NCBI GenBank assembly: GCA_905182485.1 | Contig: CAJJBO010000032.1 | Span: 1 to 49,536 of the forward strand | Direction: 5' to 3' | Source of the DNA: an uncultured Luminiphilus sp. | GTDB taxonomy: Bacteria > Pseudomonadota > Gammaproteobacteria > Pseudomonadales > Halieaceae | Length of the DNA stretch: 49,536 nt | In this document: positions 9,382-17,681 of the stretch, in pieces | Position numbering within the stretch: position 1 is the stretch's first letter | How the letters are laid out: each line of letters begins with the position of its first letter | Position numbers and translations under genes: made by a program | The notes under the pieces: model-generated | Seen by the model: only the letters and a program-made list of their open reading frames with translations | The model's database searches: none | What the model was told of the DNA's origin: nothing

Positions 9382-10389
9382 TTAGCGGTAGGGCCGCAAC
9401 CCTGTGGCGTCACGAATGCGCTCCATCAGGGCGCTACTCTGCGGTCGCAAACGCGCAGCGCCCGCCTGCAATATGCTCTCAAGCTGCCCCGGATCGGCCA
9501 TTAAGCGCTCATAGTGCTCGCGGGCGGGCAACAGCTCGTCATTCACCCGCTCGAATAGCTGTCGCTTCGCTTCTCCCCAGCCGATCCCATCGGCGAAGGC
9601 TTGCCGCATTTGCTGCCTCTCTGCTTCGTCTGCAAAAGCACACCAAATCTGAAAAACGGTCGCATCGTCGGCGTCCTTTGGCTCGCCCGGCTCCAGTAAA
9701 TTCGTTTTAATTTTATTGATCGATTTTTGTAACTGCTTGGGCGTACCGAACAAGGGAATCGTGTTGCCGTAGCTTTTACTCATCTTTCTGCCATCGAGAC
9801 CCTGCAATATCGCAACGTGATCACCGACCACTGCTTCGGGAAGTGTAAAAATTGTGCCGTAGTGATGATTAAATCGTTGAGCAATATCACGGGCCATCTC
9901 GACGTGCTGGATCTGGTCTCGCCCGACTGGCACGCGATGAGCATTGAAGATCAAGATATCCGCCGCCATCAAAACCGGATATGAAAAGAGTCCCATGGTT
10001 GTTCCAAAATCGGGATCCTCCCCCGCTGCTTCGTTGGCCTGCACTGACGCCTTATAGGCGTGGGCACGATTCATCAAGCCTTTCGCCGCAGAACAGCTCA
10101 ATATCCAACTGAGTTCCGTGATTTCGGGAATATCGGACTGGCGATAAAAAAAACTGTGTTCGGGGTCCAATCCCAGCGCCAGCCACGTCGCCGCAATTTC
10201 TCGGCTAGATTGAGCGACCTCGTCTGGATTTTGATTCTTGATCAGGGCATGAAAATCCGCCAAGAACAGATAAGCCTCAACATCAGGTTGTTGCGACGCG
10301 GCGATCGCCGGGCGGATAGCGCCTACATAGTTTCCCAGGTGAGGCGTTCCCGTTGTGGTAATCCCTGTCAGTACTCTCGTCGTTGTCAT
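9382..10389 (-). CDS. trpS: Tryptophanyl-tRNA synthetase
   Basis: Class Ic aminoacyl-tRNA synthetase that charges tRNA-Trp. The HIGH-equivalent is TPHLGNY (residues 15-21), and the KMSKS loop [10 protein letters not shown] lies at residues 200-209. The intermediate [20 protein letters not shown] and [16 protein letters not shown] are characteristic of TrpS. At 335 aa it is the normal bacterial length. A GGAG site lies eight bases before the ATG. It is the last gene of the minus-strand run tsaB-uppP-apeB-trpS, 19 bp after apeB, and converges with the TonB receptor gene. Confidence 0.96.
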   Translation of the reverse strand: MTTTRVLTGITTTGTPHLGNYVGAIRPAIAASQQPDVEAYLFLADFHALIKNQNPDEVAQSSREIAATWLALGLDPEHSFFYRQSDIPEITELSWILSCSAAKGLMNRAHAYKASVQANEAAGEDPDFGTTMGLFSYPVLMAADILIFNAHRVPVGRDQIQHVEMARDIAQRFNHHYGTIFTLPEAVVGDHVAILQGLDGRKMSKSYGNTIPLFGTPKQLQKSINKIKTNLLEPGEPKDADDATVFQIWCAFADEAERQQMRQAFADGIGWGEAKRQLFERVNDELLPAREHYERLMADPGQLESILQAGAARLRPQSSALMERIRDATGLRPYR

Positions 10390-10408
10390 GGTGTCATCTC
10401 CTTATGAC

Positions 10409-11689
10409 CTACGCGACTCTGCGATAGAACGCATTCAGTAACGCTACCAATGGCGGTATGTCGCCCGCACAGGCCAGCTCCCGAATCGAATGCATAGCGA
10501 GCGTCGGGATACCGATATCGGTTGTCGGTATCCCCGTTTCTGTCGCGGTAATCGGTCCGATCGTGCTCCCACAGGCTAAGTCTGAGCGCATCACAAAAGT
10601 CTGCAGCTCAATCTCAGTGCGCTCCGCCAAAACGCGTAAGCGAGCCGCCCCCTCCCCCGTTGTCGCATAGCGTTGGTTGCGGTTTATTTTAATGACGGGG
10701 CCATCACCGAGTCTGGGGCTGTGTTGATCATCATGCCGGTCGGCGTAATTGGGGTGCGTCGCATGCGCGTTGTCGACTGACATCATCCACGATTGCGCGC
10801 GCATCATCCGGTTGAGCTTCGGGTCGGGTGCGAGTGCTGCAAGGGCGTCCATCAGCATAGGTCCTTGCGCACCAACCGTTGAGGCGCTGCCCACTTCCTC
10901 GTGATCAGTGGCGACAAACAGTGACCATTCGGCATCATCCGCATCAATCAGCGCGCGCATACCAGCAAAGCAACTCAGCAAGTTGTCCAGCCGCGCCGAT
11001 GTGATGAAGTCGCCATCGATACCAATTTGGTTGGGTGGCTGGGTGTCATAAAGCGAGAGTTCGTAGTCCATGACTCTAGCGCCTTGCCATTGGGAGTCGA
11101 CACGGGCCAGCTCCTGAGCAAGCCATGCTTTTAAATCGTATTGCTCGTGCTCGCCCAACATCACCAGAGGCACCACATCTTTCTGACGATTAATACTGCG
11201 CTGAGTGTTTGCTTCTCGGTCGAGATGGATCGCTAGGCTGGGGATCACCGCGACGGCTCTTCCTGTATCAAATAGCGTGGTTCTCAGCGCGCTGTCTGGA
11301 GTCAGCATGGTAACCCGCCCTGCCATCCCCAAATCTCGATCAAACCAGGGATTCAACAACGCGCCACCATAGACGTCTACGCCGAGTTGAATACAGCCAT
11401 CTCGGCCCTTCACCGGGTTAGGCTTAACAGACAGATTAGGGCTATCCGTATGGGCACCTACCAAGCGCAGCCCTGTCTCAACGCCACTCTGCCCTGCACG
11501 CACCGCCATTAAGGAGCTGCCTTGATGCACCACAAAATAGCCTTTCCCGGGGGTCATGCGTACCGCATCAAATTGGTCCAGCTGTTCGAAGCCTGCCCGT
11601 TGCAACGTTTTTGCCATCACCTCAACCGCATGAAAAGGCGTAATGGATCCGCTCAAAAAAGTCATTAATTCGTCAATGTGTGTTGTCAC
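10409..11689 (-). CDS. apeB: M18 family aminopeptidase
   Basis: Cytosolic dinuclear zinc aminopeptidase of family M18 (ApeB / aspartyl aminopeptidase type), 426 aa, acting on N-terminal residues of peptides. Family motifs seen are LRLVGAHTDSPNLSVKPNP (first metal ligands), DVYGGALLNPWFDRDLGMAG, FVATDHEEVGSASTVGA (catalytic glutamates), MSVDNAHATHPNYADRHD and the C-terminal SIRELACAGD. The start is GTG at 11689, adjacent to the uppP stop, so translation is probably coupled. Confidence 0.93.
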   Translation of the reverse strand: MTTHIDELMTFLSGSITPFHAVEVMAKTLQRAGFEQLDQFDAVRMTPGKGYFVVHQGSSLMAVRAGQSGVETGLRLVGAHTDSPNLSVKPNPVKGRDGCIQLGVDVYGGALLNPWFDRDLGMAGRVTMLTPDSALRTTLFDTGRAVAVIPSLAIHLDREANTQRSINRQKDVVPLVMLGEHEQYDLKAWLAQELARVDSQWQGARVMDYELSLYDTQPPNQIGIDGDFITSARLDNLLSCFAGMRALIDADDAEWSLFVATDHEEVGSASTVGAQGPMLMDALAALAPDPKLNRMMRAQSWMMSVDNAHATHPNYADRHDDQHSPRLGDGPVIKINRNQRYATTGEGAARLRVLAERTEIELQTFVMRSDLACGSTIGPITATETGIPTTDIGIPTLAMHSIRELACAGDIPPLVALLNAFYRRVA

Positions 11690-12487
11690 TCAAAGTCCCT
11701 CGACTATCCCTATCCACAACATGAAGCCCAGTAAAAGTCGGTATACCACGAAAGGCATCAATCCTATTTTGCTCACCCAGTATATGAAGGCGCTTATCGT
11801 TGCATAGGCGAAGCATCCGGACACTAAAAAAGCGATCACATAATAAGCGCCCGCATGGGCTGACAGACTGATGTGATCGCTCATCAGCATGATGAATACG
11901 GCGCCCGCAATCACCGGCACACTGAGTAAAAAAGAGAAGCGGGCAGCGATGGTTGGATGGTAGCCCAGAAACAGCGCCGCCGTGATCGTAATGCCAGAAC
12001 GCGAAGTGCCAGGAATCAGTGCGAGGATCTGGGCGCAGCCAATGAGAAAAGCATCACGAGCTCGTATAGCAGTGTGCCGACGCTGGCCGCGACGAGAGAC
12101 CCAATCAGCACAACCCAACAAAACGCCAAACAATAAGGTCGTGGTGGTGATGACGACCACCGTACGCGCCTCGCCCGCAATCAGCTCCTTGAGTAGAAAA
12201 CCTGCCAGTAAGACCGGTAAGGTGGCAATGATGAGCGTCCAACATTCTGATCGATCGAGCCCACTACCAGGCATGAGGGCACGTGCCAAGCCGAAAAGAG
12301 TCTGTCGAAAATAAAATACGACCGCGCATAAGGTGCCGGCGTGGACACTGATGTCAAAGGCCAAACCTTGATCAGGCCACCCCAAGAGTTCGGAAGGCAA
12401 CAATAGATGCGCCGAGCTGGAGACCGGCAAGAACTCTGTCACGCCTTGAATCAGCGCCAAAGTGACAACCTGCAGCCAGTCAATCAT
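11690..12487 (-). CDS. uppP: Undecaprenyl-diphosphatase
   Basis: Integral membrane undecaprenyl pyrophosphate phosphatase (BacA/UppP type), which recycles the lipid carrier for peptidoglycan and polysaccharide synthesis. The two family signatures are ALIQGVTEFLPVSSSAHL near the N-terminus and the second active-site repeat IPGTSRSGITITAALFLG. About eight hydrophobic segments span its 265 residues. I start at the ATG at 12487 (MIDWLQ), which overlaps the end of tsaB by 8 bp; an 11-codon upstream extension is not family-like. It is the middle gene of a tight minus-strand unit. Confidence 0.95.
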   Translation of the reverse strand: MIDWLQVVTLALIQGVTEFLPVSSSAHLLLPSELLGWPDQGLAFDISVHAGTLCAVVFYFRQTLFGLARALMPGSGLDRSECWTLIIATLPVLLAGFLLKELIAGEARTVVVITTTTLLFGVLLGCADWVSRRGQRRHTAIRARDAFLIGCAQILALIPGTSRSGITITAALFLGYHPTIAARFSFLLSVPVIAGAVFIMLMSDHISLSAHAGAYYVIAFLVSGCFAYATISAFIYWVSKIGLMPFVVYRLLLGFMLWIGIVEGL

Positions 12488-13193
12488 GGCGGCCTTGCTC
12501 CGATAATTTTTTCCAGCCAATATTTTGCTGCACGTATTGAGGCGACAGCGAATGAGCAGGCTGTAGCGCTAACGCCAGTGAACCGGTTGATAAGCGCTGC
12601 GCCATCACCGCCGCGTCCGGCGTGATGTCGGGATACACGGTACTCAGGTGCTGCAGCTGCGGGGGAAAGCGCTCAGCATGAGCCAGACCCGATCCAATGA
12701 TGGCGACGGAAGCTAGATCAGCCCGCAGCGTTAATGCCTCTGGCGGACAGATGAAAGCCGCTTCTTCTGCGTGGAAGTGATCCTCCCGCCACTGACCCCA
12801 AATGCCATAGAGCTGACCAATTTGAGCATCGATAGTCGAAAGGACCCATTGGCCCTCCGATAGCAGGCCTAGCGCCGCCGCGCTGTAAACCTGGGCCGAT
12901 AAAGAACAAAATCCGTGAATCGGAATGTCTCTGGCCCAAGCCAACCCCTGAGCCACGCTGACCGCGACCCTGAGACCCGTGAAAGAGCCGGGCCCTACGC
13001 CGCAAGCAATGACGTCTACCGCTGAAGCGAGCGAGCGCTCTGCAAGGATGTCGGTCAACATACCGAGAATATGTCGGTTGTGGGCTCTGGCGAGCCGCTC
13101 ATGGCGAGCACGCAAATCTCCCTCACCACACAACGCAAGGGTGCAGGCATCAGTGGCAGTATCAAGCGCTAGAACACGCGACATGGATGACAT
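12480..13193 (-). CDS. tsaB: tRNA threonylcarbamoyladenosine biosynthesis protein TsaB
   Basis: TsaB (YeaZ), the dimerisation partner of TsaD in formation of t6A at position 37 of ANN-decoding tRNAs. The N-terminal VLALDTATDACTLAL and the GVGPGSFTGLRVAVSVAQGLA block are diagnostic of this ASKHA-fold family. The C-terminus SPQYVQQNIGWKKL matches the usual YLR..AWKK ending. Length 237 aa is typical. An alternative start is the ATG three codons downstream. It heads the tsaB-uppP-apeB-trpS run and is transcribed divergently from mobA, with only about 50 bp between them. Confidence 0.93.
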   Translation of the reverse strand: MSSMSRVLALDTATDACTLALCGEGDLRARHERLARAHNRHILGMLTDILAERSLASAVDVIACGVGPGSFTGLRVAVSVAQGLAWARDIPIHGFCSLSAQVYSAAALGLLSEGQWVLSTIDAQIGQLYGIWGQWREDHFHAEEAAFICPPEALTLRADLASVAIIGSGLAHAERFPPQLQHLSTVYPDITPDAAVMAQRLSTGSLALALQPAHSLSPQYVQQNIGWKKLSEQGRHD

Positions 13194-13242
13194 GAGCTAT
13201 AGTCCAACAGGAGAGAGGATGATCCCATAGAGAGACGAGTCT

Positions 13243-13800
13243 GTGAACGCCACACGAGCCTACAGCTTGGGTATTTTGGCCGGTGGTCAAGGCCGTCGCT
13301 GGCATGGCCGCGATAAGGGTTTAATCGCGTTTAACGGCAAACCTCTGCTGGCAGACGTCTGCGCTGCCACGCTCGCTACCGAGCGCTTAGTCTGCTGCCG
13401 CAACAACCCGCGGTTCTATCAGCACTATGCCGATCGAGTGCTGTGCGAAGTGGCGCCGGATTTAGGCCCCTGTGCCGGCATCACTGCATTACTCTACGCC
13501 GCGGCGACACCGGATATCATCATTCTCCCGGTAGATTTAATGGGTGCACCACTCCAGGTCATCGAGACGCTGGAAACACAATGGCAACAAGACGATCTTG
13601 CGATCGTATTGACTGACTCAAGCGGCCGCCACTCGCCTTGCTTGCGTCTCAGCACCCAGCTGCTCGATGACTGCACTGCTTTTGTTGACAGCGGTGGCGT
13701 GAAGCTCAAGGCCTTATTGACGTCACTCAATGCACGGGCGATCTCGGTGCCTGATGAGTGGCTGGCCAATGCGAATACACCAGAGGCTCTAAGGACTTAA
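13243..13800 (+). CDS. mobA: Molybdenum cofactor guanylyltransferase
   Basis: MobA transfers GMP to molybdopterin to make the bis-MGD cofactor. The nucleotidyltransferase motif LAGGQGRRWHGRDKG (residues 12-26) is the family signature, followed by PDLGPCAGITALL and the metal-binding ILPVDLMGAP, equivalent to the usual PCD. The length of 185 aa is normal. The start is GTG at 13243. It is a single gene here, but a likely client enzyme, the bis-MGD molybdopterin oxidoreductase, lies at 28560-30676. Confidence 0.9.
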   Translation: MNATRAYSLGILAGGQGRRWHGRDKGLIAFNGKPLLADVCAATLATERLVCCRNNPRFYQHYADRVLCEVAPDLGPCAGITALLYAAATPDIIILPVDLMGAPLQVIETLETQWQQDDLAIVLTDSSGRHSPCLRLSTQLLDDCTAFVDSGGVKLKALLTSLNARAISVPDEWLANANTPEALRT

Positions 13801-13841
13801 GACGCCATCTGAACCAGCAGCACGAAGCGCATCACCTTCCA

Positions 13842-14228
13842 TCAGCAATTCCATCTCAGATTTCTGCGCATCACGCCATACCAGGAAGGCAACGACTCCG
13901 CACCCTGCTCGTACCACAGCAGCGCAAGATATCCCGTCATCAGCGCCAATGATGCCAACCATGCCTGCGCGGTCAAAACCGCTGCGACGGCAAATAAAAC
14001 CAAGCCATTACTCACGAGTAGCCGCGCCCTGTGCGGCGCATCAAAGGACTGCACGCGACCCCATAAGGTACCGGCTAAAAAACACAGTATACCGAGTGAG
14101 TAAATAATGAACCCTTGCACAGAGATCGCAGCTGGCCAATCTTCCAGCGACCACGACGCCGCCAGGAACCCATAGAACGGCAGCAGACCCGCGTAACCCA
14201 AAGTGAGCATCACAGCGCGGTTATTCAT
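13842..14228 (-). CDS. DUF3429 family membrane protein
   Basis: A 128-residue protein with four predicted transmembrane segments, resembling the DUF3429 family: LTLGYAGLLPFYGFL, FIIYSLGILCFLAGTLWG, LVLFAVAAVLTAQAWLA and a last helix ending near YLALLWYEQ. It has no known function. I start at the ATG at 14228 (MNNRAV) because a further upstream frame runs through a strong terminator hairpin. The first helix begins 10 residues later, as in the family. It converges with mobA. Confidence 0.75.
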   Translation of the reverse strand: MNNRAVMLTLGYAGLLPFYGFLAASWSLEDWPAAISVQGFIIYSLGILCFLAGTLWGRVQSFDAPHRARLLVSNGLVLFAVAAVLTAQAWLASLALMTGYLALLWYEQGAESLPSWYGVMRRNLRWNC

Positions 14229-14240
14229 AGACCCTCTCCC

Positions 14241-14267
14241 AAAAAAAAACCCGGCCAAAAGGCCGGG
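14241..14267 (-). terminator. Strong rho-independent terminator (minus strand)
   Basis: On the minus strand a 7-bp GC stem (CCCGGCC / GGCCGGG, loop of 4) is followed by nine T residues. It ends a minus-strand transcript coming from above 14270, just 13 bp before the DUF3429 start, which implies something is transcribed on the minus strand in the otherwise obscure 14280-14900 stretch. Confidence 0.85.
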
Positions 14268-14355
14268 GCAATAATTTGTCATCTGGGGGAAGATGACTAA
14301 ACCAGATAGTCATTTACCTAGTTGCAAAGAATTACGAGCCGGTTTTACAGGTGGA

Positions 14356-14553
14356 TCACTCAAAACCTGAAAAGTTGACCGCAGACGCTAGGCCCTTCTG
14401 TGTTGCTCCGTAGCAGACGATGTCACCGATCGACCCACCGCACCGAAAAAAAAGCGCAACGTCAGGCACACTGGCAGGCAGCGGTCGAGGATTGCACCAG
14501 TTCCTTATCATTACGGAGCCAGGCTTAACAGTACGACCGTCGGGTAGCGCCAC
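14356..14553 (-). CDS. Hypothetical small protein, start uncertain
   Basis: A minus-strand frame that is open from 14688 to a stop at 14356-14358 (110 codons). The only conventional start is GTG at 14553, giving 65 residues (ALPDGRTVKPGSVMIRNW and onward, ending AVNFSGFE). It holds four cysteines in the second half. The upstream open part (DSELAAQIKIIDEASHPPG) also looks protein-like, so the real start may lie earlier or be lost through an indel. Support for expression is the strong terminator about 90 bp downstream. I do not recognise the family. Confidence 0.35.
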   Translation of the reverse strand: MALPDGRTVKPGSVMIRNWCNPRPLPASVPDVALFFRCGGSIGDIVCYGATQKGLASAVNFSGFE

Positions 14554-14559
14554 CTCTAA

Positions 14560-15025
14560 ACAGGCACTGGGGTGCCCGAAGCGTGGCCTGCTAACCCCAG
14601 GTGGGTGCGATGCTTCGTCGATTATTTTTATCTGTGCAGCCAGCTCAGAATCGGTTTCAACGGCGCGCAGGGCCCTGCCGTTATTGCCTTATAGCCAATC
14701 CGCCTGATGGCACACTCTGCTGATAAGAAATTAGTTTTAGCCACCCTCGTCGAGAGGGGGTACCTTATCAAGTGGAGCCATTTCCCGGGCTAGAGCACAT
14801 TGAGCGCAGAACCGAGCGCCAGGTCACGATAAGACCCGCTGACCATCTGGTCAGCTTGACAGGTCGGCGGCAGCATTTTATTGCTGGCGCCAGCGCTCGC
14901 AGCCCATTTCCTGTGTGACCCACCTCGAGTGGGTACGTTGTCGCATCACTGCGAAGAGGCGGAAAAAACACGCCTTTCGCAAACCGCGGCCTAAGCCGCC
15001 TCACAACGGGAGAAGTGGTCAGATT
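14560..15025. other. Gene-poor stretch with hairpins upstream of rmf
   Basis: I find no convincing coding frame here. It holds an 18-bp perfect inverted repeat (8-bp arms, 2-nt centre) at 14838-14855, and a 6-bp stem with 5-nt loop at about 14918-14934 (ACCCAC / GTGGGT). Some of this may be the untranslated leader and control region of rmf, or an unannotated RNA. No tRNA cloverleaf was seen. Confidence 0.4.
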
Positions 15026-15229
15026 ATGAAAAGATTTAAGCGGAACCGTATTCAACGCGCCTTTGAAAAGGGATATCAACTTGGCCTTGCTGGGCGTTCC
15101 CGAGAAAACTGCCCCTTTCTGACGGGTTTAGCCAGAATCCGATGGCTAGACGGCTGGCAAGAGGGTCGCAGCGACTGGCAAGAGGGGCTGTCAGACGCCA
15201 TTACATGTTATAAATTGTCCGGGTTCTGA
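15026..15229 (+). CDS. rmf: Ribosome modulation factor
   Basis: Rmf drives dimerisation of 70S ribosomes into inactive 100S particles in stationary phase. The protein begins MKRFKRNRIQRAFEKGYQLG and continues AGRSRENCPF and WLDGWQEGRSDW. It aligns along its length with E. coli Rmf, including the RGYQAGIAGRSKEMCP region. At 67 aa it is about 12 residues longer than the E. coli protein (55 aa), with an added C-terminal tail ending CYKLSGF. The upstream extension of the frame to 14915 is basic and not family-like, so I start at ATG 15026. Standalone gene with a long hairpin-rich leader. Confidence 0.9.
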   Translation: MKRFKRNRIQRAFEKGYQLGLAGRSRENCPFLTGLARIRWLDGWQEGRSDWQEGLSDAITCYKLSGF

Positions 15230-15273
15230 CCGGCAAGCCGAGCGCACGGCCCGTAATGGGGGAAACTGCGAAC

Positions 15274-15336
15274 GTTTAGGCCTTGAAATGGTCAGAAATG
15301 GCGCCATTTCTGAATCTGTCTACATAAAGGCCTAAC
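15274..15336. promoter_or_regulatory. 22-bp perfect palindrome within larger inverted repeat
   Basis: A perfect 22-bp palindrome at 15292-15313 (TCAGAAATGGC and its complement) is flanked by a second inverted pair, GTTTAGGCCTT near 15274-15284 and AAAGGCCTAAC at 15326-15336. It lies between rmf and moxR and ends right before the moxR start. It could be the rmf terminator stem (no T-run follows), an operator, or a leader structure masking moxR translation. Confidence 0.5.
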
Positions 15337-15338
15337 TT

Positions 15339-16295
15339 GTGAACTACCAACTTCTCGCGAACCTCGAACATTGGCTCGGGCAACAAATTGTTGGCCAGCA
15401 AGACCTCATCCATAAATTGCTGATCGCCCTACTAGCCGACGGGCACCTGCTGGTCGAGGGCGCACCGGGCCTCGCCAAAACGCGGGCGATCAAGCAAATG
15501 GCAGAGGGCATTGAGGGCGATTTCCACCGCATTCAATTTACGCCCGACCTGTTACCCGGCGACATCACGGGTACCGATATTTTTCGACCCCAGACCGGGA
15601 CATTTGAGTTCCAGCAAGGGCCCATCTTCAATAATTTAGTACTGGCGGATGAAATCAACAGAGCGCCTGCAAAGGTTCAATCTGCGCTGCTAGAGGCTAT
15701 GGCGGAACGACAAGTCAGTATTGGCAGCAAGACTTATGCCCTACCCCCGCTCTTTCTGGTGATGGCAACCCAAAATCCGATCGAACAAGAAGGGACCTAC
15801 CCCCTCCCCGAGGCACAGCTCGACCGTTTTCTCATGCACGTCAGAGTGTCCTATCCAGACCGTGATGCAGAGCAAGCTATTTTGCGGCTGGCACGCAGCG
15901 AGGCAAGTGGTGAGCAATCTCAACCCGATCGCGCGGTCTCACAAGCAGACATCTTTGCCGCGCGCCAAGGCGCCCTAGAGGTCCATATGGCCCCGGCGGT
16001 CGAGGAGTACATCATCCAACTGGTCATCGCCACCCGCGATCCGAGTCTATACGACGCGGAACTCGCCGATTGGTTAGAGTATGGCGCCAGTCCGCGAGCC
16101 ACCATTGCGCTTGATCGCTGTGCGCGAGCTAATGCGTGGATTGAGGGCAGAGACTATGTCAGTCCAGATGATGTTCAGAAAGTGGTCTTCGACTGTCTCA
16201 GGCACCGGCTGATCGTCTCCTTTGAGGCAGAGGCCGCAGGCGTCACCAGTGATCAAATCATCGAACGGTTGATTGAGCGTATCCCCGTTGCCTGA
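15339..16295 (+). CDS. MoxR family AAA+ ATPase
   Basis: MoxR-type AAA+ chaperone, 318 aa, the usual first gene of Bat (Bacteroides aerotolerance-like) operons. It probably works with the VWA proteins encoded downstream in assembling or maturing envelope or metalloenzyme complexes. Walker A is GAPGLAKT (residues 41-48), and Walker B is VLADEINRAP (101-110). MATQNPIEQEGTYPLPEAQLDRF carries the sensor and arginine-finger region typical of MoxR. The start is GTG 15339. The next gene overlaps its 3' end, and the six genes to 22121 form one operon. Confidence 0.93.
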   Translation: MNYQLLANLEHWLGQQIVGQQDLIHKLLIALLADGHLLVEGAPGLAKTRAIKQMAEGIEGDFHRIQFTPDLLPGDITGTDIFRPQTGTFEFQQGPIFNNLVLADEINRAPAKVQSALLEAMAERQVSIGSKTYALPPLFLVMATQNPIEQEGTYPLPEAQLDRFLMHVRVSYPDRDAEQAILRLARSEASGEQSQPDRAVSQADIFAARQGALEVHMAPAVEEYIIQLVIATRDPSLYDAELADWLEYGASPRATIALDRCARANAWIEGRDYVSPDDVQKVVFDCLRHRLIVSFEAEAAGVTSDQIIERLIERIPVA

Positions 16296-17229
16296 CAGCC
16301 TCGTTCATCGCTCAATCGATGGTCCATCTGGTGCAGTCGTGTTATCCGACGCGCTGATCGCCAGTCGATTTTCGGCTCGGTTTGTCAATGTGACGGGCCA
16401 AACGCGTGCACTGGCCAATTTAGCGGGCATGAAACGGGCTCGCCAACGAGGCCGCGGCGTCGAGTTCGATGAAGTGCGAGCCTACGCCGCTGGCGACGAT
16501 GTCCGCGCGATTGATTGGCGGGTCACCGCACGATCCGGTACTGCACACACCAAACTATTTCACGAAGATCGAGAGCAACCCATTCTGGTGGCCATCGATC
16601 AGCGCACACCGATGAAGTTTGGCTCAACTCAGTGCTTCAAGTCGGTCATGGCGGCGCACGTGGGTACCCTGGCATTGTGGTCAGCACTTGGCGCTGGCGA
16701 GCGTGTTGGCGGCGTGGTGTTAGGCGATAACTCGCTGTCCGATACTCGACCCAAACGGAGTCAGCATAGCGTGCTGCGGGTGATCGGTGATCTTGTTCAC
16801 GAGGGCGCGCCAAACGCTGATGATAACGCACCGAGTAACGATCTCTCCGACTTACTCCAGCAACTGGAACGCATTGCTCGTCCGGGCACTCGCATTTTTT
16901 TAATCAGCGACTTCCATGATTTATTGGAAGCCGACAATTTCTCACCATTACGCCGGCTAGCGCGCCGCACACAACTGGTAGGGATCGCGGTTAACGACCG
17001 CTTAGAGGCAGAGCTGCCGCGCTCGGGGCACTACTCCGTCACCGATGGCAATCATCACTCCTCCCTAGATACTGGCGCCGACACTATCCGAGAGGCCTAT
17101 GCCAGCCAGTATCGCTCAAATCAGGAGCTCACTGCGCGCCGGCTTCGCGAGCTGCGCATCCCGCTGCTGAAGATAAGCACTGGCGATGACCCGCTGAGGC
17201 AACTGCTAACGGTGTTCCCAGCAAAATGA
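16273..17229 (+). CDS. DUF58 domain-containing protein
   Basis: Second gene of the Bat operon. DUF58 proteins have a VWA-like fold, and the signature GRGVEFDEVRAYAAGDDVRAIDWRVTAR is clear near residue 55, followed by LFHEDREQPILVAID and FLISDFHDL. No transmembrane helix is present in this version, which is the shorter (318 aa) form common in proteobacterial Bat operons. The start is uncertain: TTG at 16273 overlaps moxR by 23 bp and TTG 16288 overlaps by 8 bp; neither has a strong ribosome site, as expected of coupled translation. Confidence 0.9.
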   Translation: MSVSPLPDSLVHRSIDGPSGAVVLSDALIASRFSARFVNVTGQTRALANLAGMKRARQRGRGVEFDEVRAYAAGDDVRAIDWRVTARSGTAHTKLFHEDREQPILVAIDQRTPMKFGSTQCFKSVMAAHVGTLALWSALGAGERVGGVVLGDNSLSDTRPKRSQHSVLRVIGDLVHEGAPNADDNAPSNDLSDLLQQLERIARPGTRIFLISDFHDLLEADNFSPLRRLARRTQLVGIAVNDRLEAELPRSGHYSVTDGNHHSSLDTGADTIREAYASQYRSNQELTARRLRELRIPLLKISTGDDPLRQLLTVFPAK

Positions 17230-17681
17230 ACCCCGATATGATGCTGGCACAACTGGCGCCGTTGCGAGCGCCTGAGTCGATCGGATCGTGGCCCTTGGCA
17301 CTCGGATGGTGGATTATTCTCGCATCGGCGATCGTTGGCCTATTGTTGATTGGTCGATGGCTTCGACGACGCTACCGTCGCGCTCAGTACCGGCGAGCCG
17401 CGCTCTCCCAACTGCGCCTCCTAAGAGCTGCTGAAGTCAGCACCACAGACATTAACCAATTATTGAAAGCAGCGGCATTGAGAGCGTTCCCCGCAGAACA
17501 GGTGGCAGCACTTCATGGTCAGCAATGGCAAAATTTTCTGCTCAAGACCTGTAAGGACCTACCTACCGATGGGCTTGCAGATCTCGATTTGCTTTATGCG
17601 GCGCATCCACCAGCCGCTACCGAACCCCTGCTGCTCATGGCTGAATATTGGGTCCGCCGTCATGAGGTGTCGGATGCTTGA
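17226..17681 (+). CDS. DUF4381 domain-containing membrane protein
   Basis: Third gene of the Bat operon, 151 aa. One transmembrane helix near residues 25-45 (WPLALGWWIILASAIVGLLLIGRWL) is followed by a basic cytoplasmic segment (RRRYRRAQYRRAAL) and a helical domain with INQLLKAAALRAFP. These are the features of the DUF4381 family that sits at this operon position. It overlaps the DUF58 gene by 4 bp (ATGA), and the next gene by 8 bp. Function unknown; a membrane adaptor role is inferred from context. Confidence 0.88.
   Translation: MNPDMMLAQLAPLRAPESIGSWPLALGWWIILASAIVGLLLIGRWLRRRYRRAQYRRAALSQLRLLRAAEVSTTDINQLLKAAALRAFPAEQVAALHGQQWQNFLLKTCKDLPTDGLADLDLLYAAHPPAATEPLLLMAEYWVRRHEVSDA

Noticed and set aside
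14915-15025. N-terminal extension of rmf
   Set aside because: The added 37 residues are basic and unlike any Rmf. The family N-terminus begins exactly at ATG 15026.
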